From Phascolarctos cinereus (taxonomy: Eukaryota; Chordata; Mammalia; Diprotodontia; Phascolarctidae), in the NCBI RefSeq assembly GCF_002099425.1, contig NW_018343987.1:15191501-15255500 (forward strand): 64,000 bases of DNA. Reading direction: 5' to 3'. A program made the position numbers and the translations under genes. The notes under the pieces were generated by a model. The model was given only the letters and a program-made list of their open reading frames with translations, was not told the origin of the DNA and searched no databases. Positions 21,185 to 32,177 of the stretch are shown here, piece after piece (the first letter of the stretch is position 1; each line of letters opens with the position of its first letter).

Positions 21185-22265
21185 GATTGATATCAGACCA
21201 TTTTTTTAAAAATAGAGACCCACATCAAATAACTTTGATGGTTATGGCTAAGAGGAGAATTCTTAAACAAGGAAGTGAGAGAGAAAGAAAATTCAATTTC
21301 AATTACATGAAATCGAAGAACTTTTGCACTAACAAAATCGAAATAAAAAGAGAAGCTGTTGATGGGGGGGATCTTTTCACAAAATATATCTGATAAAGAT
21401 CAGATATCTTAGATACTAACCCAAATATATAGGACCAAAAGTTAAATGACATGCACAAACAGTTCTCAAAAGAATTGCAAACTATTAACAACTGCATGAA
21501 AGATTGCTCTAATCACTAATAAGTGAAATAAAAATCAAAATAACTATCCCCTAGAAAATTGGCAAAGACAACAGAAGAGGGAATAGTCAGTGTTGGAAAG
21601 GTTGTAGAAAGGCAAGGATACCCCAACAATTTTGGAAAACAAATTGAAATTATGCTAAGGAAGTAACTAAAACATCCATGACATTTTGAACCAGAGATCA
21701 CACTGCTTCCAATGTGAAGAAAGAAATGGAGATGAGAACCAAAGACTGGCTATGATGAGAGAGATGAAGGACAGAAAGCAAGGGACAAGAGACATGTCTT
21801 GGGACAGAAGGTGCAAAAGGGGATAGGATGGTTGGTCCAAGATATCCCAAGGAAATCATAAAGAGAAAGATAGATTCAATATAGACCAGAATATTTATGC
21901 TAGCACTTTTTGTAATAGGAAAACAATGAAAACAAAGTAGGAGTCCATTGATTTGGGAATGGCTAAACAAATTATAACACATGAAATTAATGATATATCA
22001 CTGTGCCACAAGAAATAAAAAATATGAAAAATACAGGAAATGTGACAAGACATCTTTGAACTAATGATGCAGAAGGGAAGTAAACAGAACCAGGAAAACA
22101 ATCTACACAATGTAAATGAAAGGACGATGAAAAATAGAAATCGAACCTTGTAAACTTATAGTAACTAGGAATGACTGTGAAGATGAGATTTGGGAATGTA
22201 CCTGCCTCATTTCCTTGTAGAGGTAGGGAACAATGGATATGGAATAGTATATTGTCAGGATTTGA
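21185..22265 (+). mobile_element. L1 LINE, old ORF2 C-terminal copy with foreign patch
   Basis: 'catgaaatcgaagaactttt' then 'gcactaacaaaatcg' matches the L1 phrase at 8113. 'ggcaaagacaacagaagagg' and, after the patch, 'aagatatcccaaggaaatca', 'aggagtccattgatttggga' and 'acagaaccaggaaaacaatc' continue the ORF2 end in order. It is interrupted precisely at 21717-21842 by a copy of nearby unique DNA. Confidence 0.8.
21717..21842 (-). repeat. Inverted duplication, arm 2 (inside L1)
   Basis: A 126-bp inverted copy of 20703-20838 that splits an L1 between 'gatcacactgcttcc' and 'atatcccaaggaaatc'. The L1 reads on across it, so the patch was inserted after the L1. Confidence 0.85.
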
Positions 22266-22344
22266 TAACTAATTGCACATAGGAGGGGCTTAATAAATAT
22301 TGGGGGTGGGTGAAGAGAAGAGTTGAAATAAGGGTTTGAATATA

Positions 22345-22507
22345 ATTCTGAGCATTTATTAAGTGCTTACTATGTTCTAGGCACTGTGTTAAGTTCTAGG
22401 AATACAAATAAAGGGAAAGAATCCACAATCCTGGCTTGCGAAGATCATACATTCTAGTGGGGAAGAAAACACATAAACTTCTAGGTATATTCAAGATATA
22501 TAGAGGT
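22345..22507 (-). mobile_element. L2 LINE 3' end (antisense), left part
   Basis: 'gagcatttattaagtgctta' and 'aggcactgtgttaagttcta' are antisense L2 tail. The same L2 seems to resume after 23470. Confidence 0.75.
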
Positions 22508-23276
22508 GTCATGAGGGACTGACCAATGATCCCCATCTTTATGAACACGTGCAGAATGTTTGACTGATACAATAACTACATGAACTTTGAAGCATTCTTA
22601 GATTCTCTGTAACATTCTACAGGCATTCTCATCTGTTTTCCATCTGATGGAGAGGAGCCTTTTGTTTGGCTGTATAGCCAGATGGAGGGGTAGGTGTGGG
22701 TGTGGGAACAATCAAAAGGCACTAGATGACCAGAACCTTGTACTTTTCTTGATGTGACTTCTAGAGAGACAAGCTTGTAAGGGGAGAGATGTCAGGCCGT
22801 CCCTGCCTGAGACTGATTTGTGCCTGGGATTGTGGACTTGGGGTCTTTGCCTCAACACTTGTTCTTCCATTTTAGGTGAAGGAGATCAGAGGCTATGACC
22901 TTGTGAGTTTCAAAAGCTCAGAAGAACATGCTACCAAATGGGCCAGAATTAGAATCTGTGCCAGCTTTCATCACTATCCAATCAAGGACTAGGGTAACTT
23001 TCAGGACAGTGATAACTTAGATGAGAATTCATCCAGTTGTGATTCACATTAGATGTGAAATTAGTGGGACAATGCTATGTAGAAACTGAATTAAATCTGA
23101 ATCTACTCTCCCCATAGAACAAAGGGAGAATTTGCTCCCAAATTATATGTGTATATTGGGGGTGGTGTTTGTACTTGCTATATCTTTGTGTTTTTTTTTC
23201 TTGTTATATCATTGAAGTAAAAATCCCCTTATAAAATCTAATTGGGTGTGAATGGTTGGCATATGTGTATGTATTA

Positions 23277-23319
<43 letters not shown>

Positions 23320-23470
23320 GTGTAGTGTATGTGTATGTGTATGTGTATGTGTGTATAACACACCAGAATGGGCTGATAGCATTAGAGAAGGATTCTTAAA
23401 CTTGTAAGAATACCTCTAGAGTACTGAGGGGATGATGTGGAGAGCCTTGTTCTAAGAGAGTGAGGCTAAG
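22508..23470. mobile_element. Possible solo LTR inserted in L2
   Basis: An insertion of about 0.96 kb between two antisense L2 parts. It begins near TGTCATGAGG and ends near CTCCCTACA, the TGT...ACA form of many LTRs, but I could not confirm matching flanks. It contains the TGTATG microsatellite. Treated as a fossil of unknown family. Confidence 0.35.
23262..23355. repeat. (TGTATG)n microsatellite
   Basis: About 15 units of TGTATG with one TGTAG break. Confidence 0.95.
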
Positions 23471-24585
23471 ATACTCCCTACAAAGAGTATACAAAGTTAA
23501 TCTGAAAGAAGGCATTAGCAGCTAGGTGGACCAGGAAGTACTTTCTGCAAAAAGTGGGATTCTGGCTGAACTTAACTAAGAAGCAGACATGAAGAGATAA
23601 AGTAATCTAGGCATGGGGGACAACCAATCCAAAGCTGTGGAGATAGGAAATGGAGTGTCACATTCAACAAACTACAAGGTGGCCAATGTGTCTGGGTCAT
23701 AGAATGCTTGCTGGGGAGTAAGGTGTAAGAGTTTTGAAAAGGTAGGAAGAGGCCAAGTTATGATAAGCTTTAAATGTCAAACAGATGAGTTTATATTTGA
23801 TCATCAAGGTAATGGGGAGCCACTGGAACTCCTTGAGCAGTAGGATGAATAGAAAAATCACTTTGGCAGTTGAAAGGAGGTTGGATTAGAGTGAGAAGAG
23901 ACTTGAAATAGAGAGATCAGTTAGAAGTCTGTTTTAATAGCCCAAGTGAGAGGTGATGAGGGCTTGAACAAGGCTTGAGGCTATATGAATGGAAAGAAGG
24001 GGACATATTCAATAGATGTTGTAAAGGTAGAAACGATTTGGCCGTAGATTGCATATGGGAGTGGGGTGTGAGTGAGAGCAAAGATTTGAGGATGTTATTG
24101 ACAGCCATAGAGCATTTCAGAAGCAGAAAAATTTTCAGGGAAAGGTAATGAGTGCTGTTTTAGACATGGTGAGTTTGAGATTGCATGTAGGATGCCCAGT
24201 TTAGATGTTCGAGAGGCAGGTGGTGATGTGGGATTGAAGTTTGGCAGAAAGACTAGGGTGGGAATTATTTGCATAGAGATTGTAACTGAAGTCATGGAAA
24301 CTGGTGAGATCACCAAATGAGATAATATTGAGGGAGGAAATGGCCCAAGAGAGAGCCTTGAGGGACACCCAAGGTTAGGGGGGCTTAGCAAGAATGAAGA
24401 ACCAGAAAAGAAGACTAATGAAGCATCATGATGCTATCATTGGTAGACATGGAAAGCAGGTTTTAGGGAAAAACAATAAGTTGGTCTTAGGACACACTGA
24501 GTTTGAGGTATTAGTTTCACATTCAGGTGCCTTAATCATGCCAGCATGGAAAGCAGATGGTATCTAAACATGTCATATAGAAGTT
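23471..24585 (-). mobile_element. L2 LINE (antisense), body
   Basis: Ordered antisense L2 blocks: 'gggattctggctgaacttaa', 'tatgataagctttaaatgtc', 'aatggggagccactggaact', 'gcccaagtgagaggtgatga', and 'tgaggga' plus 'cacccaaggtt' near 24360. A second short block near 24480-24560 repeats an earlier L2 phrase ('cacactgagtttgaggtatt'). Confidence 0.8.
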
Positions 24586-24774
24586 ATCTCTTGGGCGGGG
24601 GTGGGGGTAGGAGAGGTGGAGGAACAGTTTTGTCCATCAAAGAGATGGAAATGTGAGAGATGATTCATCATGTACCCCTACTCAAACTCTAATCAGTATT
24701 AGTTCATTATGATTCTATAAGGGGTAGTGATTATTAGCAATTATTTTAATATACTCATGTAGTAATGGAAATGT

Positions 24775-25001
24775 ACTACATGTACTACAAACTGACCTGG
24801 ACAGAATTCAGTAGCTCACTCATCATGACTAGCCTATTAGCATCATTAGCTGGAAGGCTAACATTGAAGCCTTACTGGGACACAGAACATTTCCTTTGCC
24901 TTCCACCTCTGCATTATCATTGTCCAGTCAAACAGCTTAATTGGATCATTCTGCTGGCTAATCTCCTTTGGCATTAACCCATTTTGGGCTCTAGTCTACG
25001 A
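24775..25001 (-). repeat. Unnamed dispersed repeat, copy A
   Basis: 24780-24978 matches the reverse complement of 26272-26470 at about 90% by eye, for example 'gcattaaccca' and 'ggatcattctgctggctaat'. Immediately after it comes 'ttttgggctctagtctac', which in copy B lies on the other side of the shared block. Family unknown; possibly an LTR or a tandem unit. Confidence 0.8.
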
Positions 25002-26268
25002 TGCATTTAGTGTATCATTTAATAATAAGTATAAGAATGAACAATATATTAATCGGTATTTTGTATGAATCACACAGGAATATAGGTTCTAACAGAAGGG
25101 CCCTATGATAGGGCCCTTTAACGTAATGTCACTACTTGTTTACCAGCTATGGAGCTTACTTGCACAACCACCAGAATACTGAATACAGATATCTCCATCC
25201 TGTTTTGCTCAAATTCCATGACCAAACCAAGCATGGATGACATGGTACACAAAGTCCCCCTGATATGTTCTTGGAACATGTGTATGTGACATATACCATC
25301 TCTCCTTGGTCAAGCTAACGCAGAGCCCATCCATCTTGTGACCACCCAGTCAGTAGAGATTCCCTGCTTCACCCAACTCATCACCCTGCTTTTACACCAT
25401 TTTTAGCCCATGTGCCATATATCAACCAATGGGATTCTGTACATTGTATTATCTCTTTAGAATGCTCATGCAATAAATCTGATATTAAGACTTATAAAAA
25501 ATAAGGCACTGGAAGGAGGGAACATCTCAGACCTTGAAGAAGGTCTGGGATTCACTTCATTAAGGGGATCCAGGTCCCTTTAATACAGTGCTTTGGCTTG
25601 GAGTTCTGCCTTAGTTTATCTTTTAGTCATTTGGGGTATTTTTTTGTGCCCACAAAATTTAGTTTTGGAGCTTGAGAGAAAGCAGTCAAAGGAAAGCAGA
25701 TGGACCCCTTTACCATTCCACCCCCCCAAAAAACCCAAAAGATAGTTTCAATCATCCTAGTTTAATGAGGGTAGACTGGCCTATGAGGCACATATAGAGA
25801 TCATCTATATGAACTGAGCAAGACACGTCAGGGGTTTGTTCTGTGGAATGAGGAGGTCTCTTCTAGTTGGTTACTGAGCCAAAACTGAGTGAATCTATAA
25901 AACTGACAACCTTCCTGCCCCTTGATTTCTTCCATCATCAAAGGATAAGGTTAGTTCTAAGCTATTTAAAAGGTCAGGTATAGGGTACTCTTCCCCACCC
26001 TACCCCCAACCTGGCTTCATTCTATGAGCACAGGTCATGCCTATATAAGCTTGTGCTTAGGATGGAGGCCACCTCTTTTCATGTCTTCTTTGGTATAGGG
26101 CCTTGTGAGGACTTGAATGGCCTGTGGTTGAATCAATGGTCTTTCCCACTAGTGAGACATCATTAGAGGTTCCCCCAGAGTGTCAGTGGCTGATGGCAGG
26201 GAGCAGAGGAGTGACTGTATCAGGCAATTTCAGCTACCAATAGGAGAATATGACTAAATAGCCATAGG
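25002..26268. other. Unassigned sequence between inverted repeats
   Basis: Possible LTR-like landmarks ('catgcaataaatctgatatt' at about 25467, then 'ttttgtgcccacaaaattta' at about 25643) but no confirmed element. It holds a perfect 23-bp palindrome at 25096-25118. Confidence 0.4.
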
Positions 26269-26269
26269 A

Positions 26270-26630
26270 GTGGGTTAATGCCAAAGAAGATTAGCCAGCA
26301 GAATGATCCAATTGGGTTGTTTGACTGGACAATGCTAATGCAGAGGTAGAATGTGAGGGAAAGGTTCTGTGTCCCAATAAGGCTTCAGTGTTAGCCTTCC
26401 AGCTAATGACACTAGTAGGCTAGTCATAATGAGTGAGCCACTGAATTCTGTCCAGGTCAGTTTGTAGTACATGCTATGATTCCTTTGTGCTTATCATGGC
26501 TTTCTTTGAGTAGGAAGATATTACCTGTCTAGTACCCAATTCGTGCCTGTGCAGTTCAGTTCCTCCTTTTTTACTTTCCATCTTTTTGGGGAAGTCCTAG
26601 ACTAGAGCCCAAAATAGGATTGTCCTTAGC
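26270..26630 (+). repeat. Unnamed dispersed repeat, copy B
   Basis: The inverted partner of copy A. It extends further right through 'gtcctagactagagcccaaa' (26594-26613). A third, more diverged copy in the same orientation is at 51385-51670. Confidence 0.8.
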
Positions 26631-26664
26631 ATAGTTGGGTTGGATATGATAACGACCATGACTA

Positions 26665-26912
26665 TAATACTAGCTAACATTTACACAGAGCTTACTATGT
26701 TCTGGGCACCGTGCTGAGAGCTTTACAAGCATTCCCTTTTTTGATCTTCACAACAACCTTGGAAGGTAGGTAACATCATTATCTCCATTTTACAGATGAG
26801 GAAACTGAGGCAAACGGAGGTTAAGTGATTTGTCTGGGGTCACAAAGCTAGGAAGTATCTGAGGCCAGATTTGAAGACAGGTCTTGTTCAAATCATAGCA
26901 CCACACAGAGCC
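26665..26912 (-). mobile_element. THER1/MIR-type SINE (antisense)
   Basis: 'agctaacatttacacagagc', 'gatcttcacaacaaccttgg', 'ttttacagatgaggaaactg' and 'tgaggccagatttgaagaca' are in full antisense order. Confidence 0.85.
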
Positions 26913-28322
26913 TGTAACACTGGAAAATAGGAATGGACCATTCCCCAGAAGGTTGAGAGTAAGCTCCGGGGGAGGGAAAAAAGGGGTGCTAATGCCCAAA
27001 TTTGTGTCTTCTACCATTACTGCCACAGATTTGGTCTTGGCTCTGGTCATTTCAAGTTTCTCTTGCCCAAACTTCCTGCCTTCTTCTTACCCCTACCTGC
27101 CTCTTCTCTGCTTTTCACTTTCCACTCAAGGTTCACCTCCCTTTATCCTATGAATGCTTGCCAATACAATGAGGGTTAGGTTGTACCACCCCAATTCCCA
27201 AAATACCCTGGATAACTTCACCACCTTTACCTCCTTTGTCATTCCTCAGTCATTTATTTCTTTCTCTGAGACGTCCCCTGCTCCCTCAGCTCCAAATTTC
27301 TGTCAAGCAGCCCGCCCACACATGCCTCCCTACTGTTTCTCAAGCCGTGCTAGCTGACTATAGGGCCAATTCCCTGCATTCTCTCTGAAACTTTTCTTTC
27401 CCATAATCTTAACTATTGCTAATCCTCTTCCAGGAAGCCTTCCCATTTTGACCAAAGAAGGGCACTGAGAATGCCCCCCAATATCCTTGCTGGTATTAGT
27501 ACTTCTGCAATTGCAGGATAAAGCACCCCCAAATAGTCCAGAGGCATAGTAGTCCATGGTAGCAACTGATGCTTAAAATATTTCATTTGTTGTAAATGTG
27601 CAGAATTTCTAACATCCGAGGACACAGTACAATATGAAAGAAATTGTAAATATTAGAACTAACTGCAGAGGCAAACTCAGCACAAACCCTAGAGAAAGAG
27701 AGTGGTTGCAGAATCAACGATCAGAGCTTTTATTTGACAAGTGGATTTGAAGGGGGGCGAGGGAAGAAAACTGTTATCAAGTGTCACCCAAATAATTTTC
27801 TAATCTGTACTACAATGCATGTGTGACTCCCACAAACCTGCTGGGCTTCAGTCACTTTCGGGCACACATAGCCTCGTCACACCCTTCTCGCTACCCTTGT
27901 CCTTTTCTCCACTGTCCAGCTTCCCCCATGGTAACCACCAACTGGACCTCATGACTATATGTATGGCCCTTCTGGTGCTGATTGACCTTTTTCAAGGGAG
28001 TGGAAGTCACAGGTACATCAGGATCCTAAAGACACAGCTGAACTGCAGAAATATCCCTGGTTACACTGCATTTTGACTAAGGTTTCATCTTCAGGGTCTG
28101 AAGTTTTAGGCTTCTGACAGGGTTTTTCATCTGCATGGTCTAAACCCCTGTTGAGCCATTCCTAACCCTGGTCTTATTCTGCCCAAGGTCTCATTGTGGA
28201 CATTAGATATCAGCACAGTCACTGAATTAGATGGTTTCTGCTAATTAGTTAGAATTTCTCCCAGTCATTGCCTCCTCGCTTTCTCCTTCTCCCACATCCG
28301 TTGCACGCCTACTGGGTATTTA
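26913..28322. other. Unassigned repeat-poor block
   Basis: About 1.4 kb without a clear repeat. A short L2-like phrase ('ccaggaagccttcccatttt') occurs near 27432. Several frames of 60-90 codons overlap on both strands and show no known domain. No exon-like structure was recognised. Confidence 0.35.
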
Positions 28323-28324
28323 AA

Positions 28325-28540
28325 CAAAGGCAGCACAGCATAGTAGATAGAGGGCTGAGCTTGAAATCAGGAATACTTTGGATTTGGATCTTCCCTTGGA
28401 CACGTCTGACTAGCTGTGTGACCATTGGCAGGTCACTTAACCCCTATATGCCTCAGTTTCCTCATCTATAAAATGAGAATAGTAATAGCAACTACTTAGG
28501 ATTATTGTGAGGCTCAGGTGCTTTGCAAACCTTAAATGCA
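28325..28540 (+). mobile_element. THER1/MIR-type SINE
   Basis: 'ggcagcacagcatagtagat', 'tcagtttcctcatctataaa' and 'aggtgctttgcaaaccttaa' run from the head to the THER1 tail. Confidence 0.8.
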
Positions 28541-28575
28541 CTCTCTCTCTGTCTCTCTCTCTGTCTCTCTCTGTC

Positions 28576-28634
<59 letters not shown>

Positions 28635-28693
28635 CCTCCCTCCCTCTTTTCTCTCTCTGTCTCTTTGTTACTGTCTCTCTCTCTTTCTCTCTC

Positions 28694-28731
<38 letters not shown>

Positions 28732-28740
28732 CACATATAT
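28541..28740. repeat. Compound (TC)n-(TCTG)n-(TA)n microsatellite
   Basis: It grows from the 3' end of the SINE: a long CT tract with TCTG units to about 28690, then a TA tract to about 28727 and a TACATACACA tail. The open frames of 70-111 codons here are low-complexity artefacts. Confidence 0.97.
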
Positions 28741-28784
28741 ACACACATGCATGTTATCGTCATCATCATTTTTAATCATGCAAA

Positions 28785-29030
28785 GAACAGGAAACTTAAG
28801 TTCAAATCCTGGCTCTGATATTTGCTGGCTCTGTGACAATCATAAGTGTTGGCCATGAGCAAGTTAATTCTCATTTTAGAGGCTTAGGTCCTCATCTGTA
28901 AAGTGGAGCTAATCAGACCTGCCATACATACTTTCAGGATCAGTCAAAGGATCCAGTGTAACCAGAATATGAAGCATTTTGTAAACCATAAAGCTTATAT
29001 CCATGCCAGAGATGACTATTATACTTTATG
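28785..29030 (+). mobile_element. MIR/THER1 SINE
   Basis: 'ttcaaatcctggctctgata', 'cctcatctgtaaagtggagc' and 'gaagcattttgtaaaccata' are in order. Confidence 0.7.
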
Positions 29031-29450
29031 TGTTCCATATTCCACGTGCTTCTTTTTTTATCTGCTCTAAGAAACATTAAAGCAAGAAAAGCCTTCACAG
29101 TTTTGGGCAGATATTCCATGGTGGATGCTAGGAATTACAGAGGGTGAGAGGATGTGAGCAACTGTTTTGGTCTCCACTTTTGAAGAGAAGACCCACCAAT
29201 TGGATTACAGGAGCATCAAAGTATCTCAGTATATTTGTGTGTACCAATCATTGGCCCATTCCTACTCAAAATTCCTAAAGATAGCCCTGGTGGATGCTGA
29301 GAAAAGGTGAACTGGTCTGATGTCCATGCACTAAAAGCTTCTTTGATGGTGGAAAAAAAGAGGTCCTGCCATTATAGGGAGATGACTATCTGGAGAAGCC
29401 CTCTCAGAGACAAGTAACCAAACCCCACTTCCATTGATTGGGGGCAGTTC
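29031..29450. other. Unassigned sequence
   Basis: No repeat or coding signal recognised. Confidence 0.4.
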
Positions 29451-29451
29451 A

Positions 29452-29455
29452 GGGT

Positions 29456-29498
<43 letters not shown>

Positions 29499-29508
29499 CA
29501 TGTGTGTG
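29452..29508. repeat. (TG)n microsatellite
   Basis: About 57 bp of mostly TG dinucleotides with a single TTTG and a TATGCATG interruption. Confidence 0.95.
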
Positions 29509-29575
29509 AACAGAATGATATAAATAAAGAACTAACATGTTGGTTTCAAGGTTAGGTCATCCTTTCTCTTCCCTA

Positions 29576-29870
29576 CTACAAGGCAGCTAGATGGCACAGC
29601 GAATGGAGTGCTGGACTTGGATTTAAGAAGATCTGAGTTCAAATCTAGATCCAGACACTAGCTATGTGAGCCTGGACAAATCGCTTAATCTCTGATTGCC
29701 TCAGTTTCCTCATCTATAAAATGAGGATAATAATAGCATTTACCTCTCAGGGTTGTTGAGAGGATCAAATGAGATAATTATAAAATGCTTAGCAAAACGC
29801 TTGCCACATAAGTTCTATATGAATGACACATAAGTGCTATATAAATGGTAGTTATTAATATTATTATTAT
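29576..29870 (+). mobile_element. THER1-type SINE, full length
   Basis: The head 'ggcagctagatggcacagcg' and B-box-like 'gagttcaaatctagatcc' are followed by the CORE 'cagtttcctcatctataaaa', the tail 'ggttgttgagaggatcaaat' and the terminal 'agtgctatataaatggtagt'. All parts are present. Confidence 0.88.
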
Positions 29871-29962
29871 TACCTCCCAGGGTTGTTTGAAGAGAAAATT
29901 AATAAGGTAGACTCTGAAATTTAAAGTGCTACATTAATGCTAGTGATTATTATTCCTTTGAA
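29871..29962 (+). mobile_element. THER1-type SINE, 3' end only
   Basis: 'cctcccagggttgtttgaag' and 'aaagtgctacattaatgcta' repeat the tail of the SINE just upstream. Either a second insertion or a tail duplication. Confidence 0.6.
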
Positions 29963-30089
29963 TTTTACTGCTATGCATTTTGCTTTACCCAGTTAGTTGC
30001 CTAATAAGTCCATAGGTTTCATTTATCATCCCTCTTACCCCCTCATTCTTTGGTTTCTGCCCACGATGCTGAATATAATGGAATGAGCA

Positions 30090-30165
30090 GGGGATGTCTT
30101 TATGTACAGTGCCTGGCACAGAGGCAGTAACGAATGTTTGTTGACTGGCTGAGTGGACAAACGCA
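30090..30165 (+). mobile_element. L2 LINE, 3' tail
   Basis: 'tacagtgcctggcacagagg' and 'gaatgtttgttgactggctg' are L2 terminus. Confidence 0.65.
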
Positions 30166-30284
30166 GCTGTATATTGAGTTCTGCTAAAGACCTCACAACT
30201 CAATTTTCAGGGGCTTATATCCTGAAAGAAAGGGAGTATTGAAAAATTTGAGCTTGAAGAGAAACTTAGTGCCAACCCAGAAAT

Positions 30285-30485
30285 TATATGTACGTATATA
30301 TGTGTGTATATGTGCATGTATGCATATATCATTTTGTGTATATATGTGTGTATGCATATGTATCACATAATGTACATATGCATATATAGGTATGTAAACA
30401 TACCCACACATTTATTTATGTATACATATAATACGCATACAAATATGTATATACATACATACATACATACATACATACACATAGT
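30285..30485. repeat. (TATG/CATA)n microsatellite
   Basis: About 200 bp of degenerate TATG, TGTA and CATA units, ending in a clean (CATA)n run at 30451-30478. Confidence 0.95.
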
Positions 30486-30875
30486 ATAATGGCAAGAGGA
30501 CTGGACCAGTAATCCATCATGCATACATCTAGTGCCGATCAGGACCTCGGTGGCCATCTATTCCAACCCCTTTATTTTACAGATGAGGAAACTGAGGCAT
30601 ACAGAGGTTAAGTGATTTGCCCAAAGCAATTACAAGTACTAACCATTAGAGGTGCTATTTGTACTCAGGTCCTATGACATCAGGGCCAGGACTGCTCCTG
30701 CTTTATTTACCATGAAGATTCTAGTCCTGGATCTGCCGATCACTAACTGTATGAATTTAAATGAATTACTTAACCTCCACGGGCCTCAGCTTCTTTACTT
30801 TAAAACATGGTGATTGAATTGGCTGATCTCTAAAGTCCTTTCTAACTACCAGATTCTATGATCCTGAGATCCAAG
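30486..30875 (+). mobile_element. MIR SINE split by a second SINE
   Basis: The head 'gtataatggcaagaggactg' at about 30484 and the body 'agattctagtcctggatctg' (from about 30716) through 'tctaactaccagattctatg' belong to one sense SINE. An antisense MIR-like element sits between them. Confidence 0.65.
30530..30712 (-). mobile_element. MIR-like SINE (antisense), nested
   Basis: 'ggtggccatctattccaacc', 'tttacagatgaggaaactga' and 'tttgtactcaggtcctatga' form the antisense MIR-like unit inside the sense MIR. Confidence 0.7.
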
Positions 30876-31114
30876 TATTCCCAGACAAATTGGGAAATAG
30901 ATCCTGAGAGAAGTGTTTAACAAATTAATTTGATCACTGGATACTTTGGGATATGAAAGGACCCATGAATTTTGATCTAGAGGTCAAGGCAGGGGGTATG
31001 TAATGCTCTTAGTATAAATGGAGTTCAGGAAAATTTCTGAGCAAAATAAAGGAACTGACACCTATACAAAAATTAGGTACATAATAAGTATTCAGTATAC
31101 TTTTTGGAACCGAA

Positions 31115-31265
31115 ATGCGTGGTTTTACATTTTTTCTCTGTTCAATTTTATCTTGTCATTTTGGGCTCATTGAAAGCAGAGACTTTTATCTTGTGTCTTT
31201 GTGTACTCAGTCTCTACCACAGGGTCTGCCTCATAGGAGGCAATAAATAAGTGTTTCTTGCTTGA
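31115..31265 (+). mobile_element. L2 LINE, 3' tail
   Basis: 'tctttgtgtactcagtctct' and 'ataggaggcaataaataagt' are L2 terminus, with the preceding degraded block. Confidence 0.65.
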
Positions 31266-31269
31266 TCAA

Positions 31270-32175
31270 CCGATGTCAGCCAGTGCCATTTTTAGGATGC
31301 TGGACCAAGCACACCACCTTCTTGTTCCCTATTAAAGAACAGGACTTCCAGGAACAATTACTGTTGGTCCTCTTGACCCCACACCGTTCTAGGTCACTCC
31401 GGTCACTGATGGCTGCAGCATACAAAGAAATCTTCCCAGGGAAAGAAGGGTGTAGAGAGGAAAGAAAAATGAGAGGAAGGAGGCAGAGAGAACAGTATGA
31501 CCAAGATGCCCAGGAAGCTGTTTTTGGGCTTAACCATCTGCTTAAAAAATAAGCTTTAGGCAAAGTCACTACACAGCAGCCACCCAAAGCTCTGATTAAC
31601 AGCTTCCTTTTGCAGCAGAAGAAAGAGAAGGTGGAAGTCCTAATAGGGCCCTGCCCATTTCAGCAGAAGATTTGAGAGTCCTAGATTCTCTAAGATTCTG
31701 CCTCTGTGGACCTCTACAGAGAGTACCCTCAGGGAATCCTCTGTGGACTCTGTAGCAGAGCCTTTAAAACTTGGCTTTGCAGAATGACCCTTTTAAGCCT
31801 TCCTCCACCTAAGACCATGTGGCTTTAATAGGGCCTCATTCCTCCATCTGCAAAGCCCTCAAGCTCTGTTATTGGGGAGCTGAGCTGAAAATGAATGTCT
31901 CCAAATTAGCATGTTACCAGCACAATCTCCCTACAGCTAAGCAGACTCAGAAGCTAGAGATGCAGTTGGGATTGAATCTAATTTTCATGTCTGCGTGTAC
32001 TCCTCCTTTGCTCCCCTTCTCCCTCCTCCCTTCACCAAAACAACCCTGTTCTTCTCACAGTCCCTTATTTCCCTAGTCTCTGTCCTTTTCCGTCTGTTCT
32101 TCAGTTCTTCGGCTTTGACAAATTTAACTTCTGAATAAAAAAGTCCTGAAATAGTGAAGAGACAGGAATATGTCT
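31270..32175. other. Unassigned repeat-poor block
   Basis: About 0.9 kb without recognised repeats. One plus-strand frame (31262-31552, 96 codons) has a charged, Arg-rich C-terminal half, but an equally long frame lies on the other strand and no domain is recognisable. An AATAAAAAA phrase occurs near 32135. Confidence 0.35.
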
Positions 32176-32177
32176 TA

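Noticed and set aside
22860-22900. Polypyrimidine tract followed by TTTTAG and GTGAAGGAG, resembling a 3' splice site
   Set aside because: No open exon-like frame or donor site follows, and the site lies in the probable inserted element within an L2.
23917-24391. Minus-strand frames of 63-98 codons
   Set aside because: They are pieces of L2 ORF2 in a degraded antisense L2, not host exons.
27819-28076. 85-codon frame in unassigned sequence
   Set aside because: No domain, no start context, and overlapping frames of similar length nearby; expected by chance.
28507-28858. Overlapping Ser/Leu-rich and Arg/Glu-rich open frames of 70-111 codons
   Set aside because: They are translations of a TC/TA microsatellite in several frames and both strands, so the length reflects absence of stops in simple repeats.
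31262-31587. Paired 96- and 103-codon frames on opposite strands
   Set aside because: Mutual shadows without recognisable motif; neither can be preferred on sequence alone.
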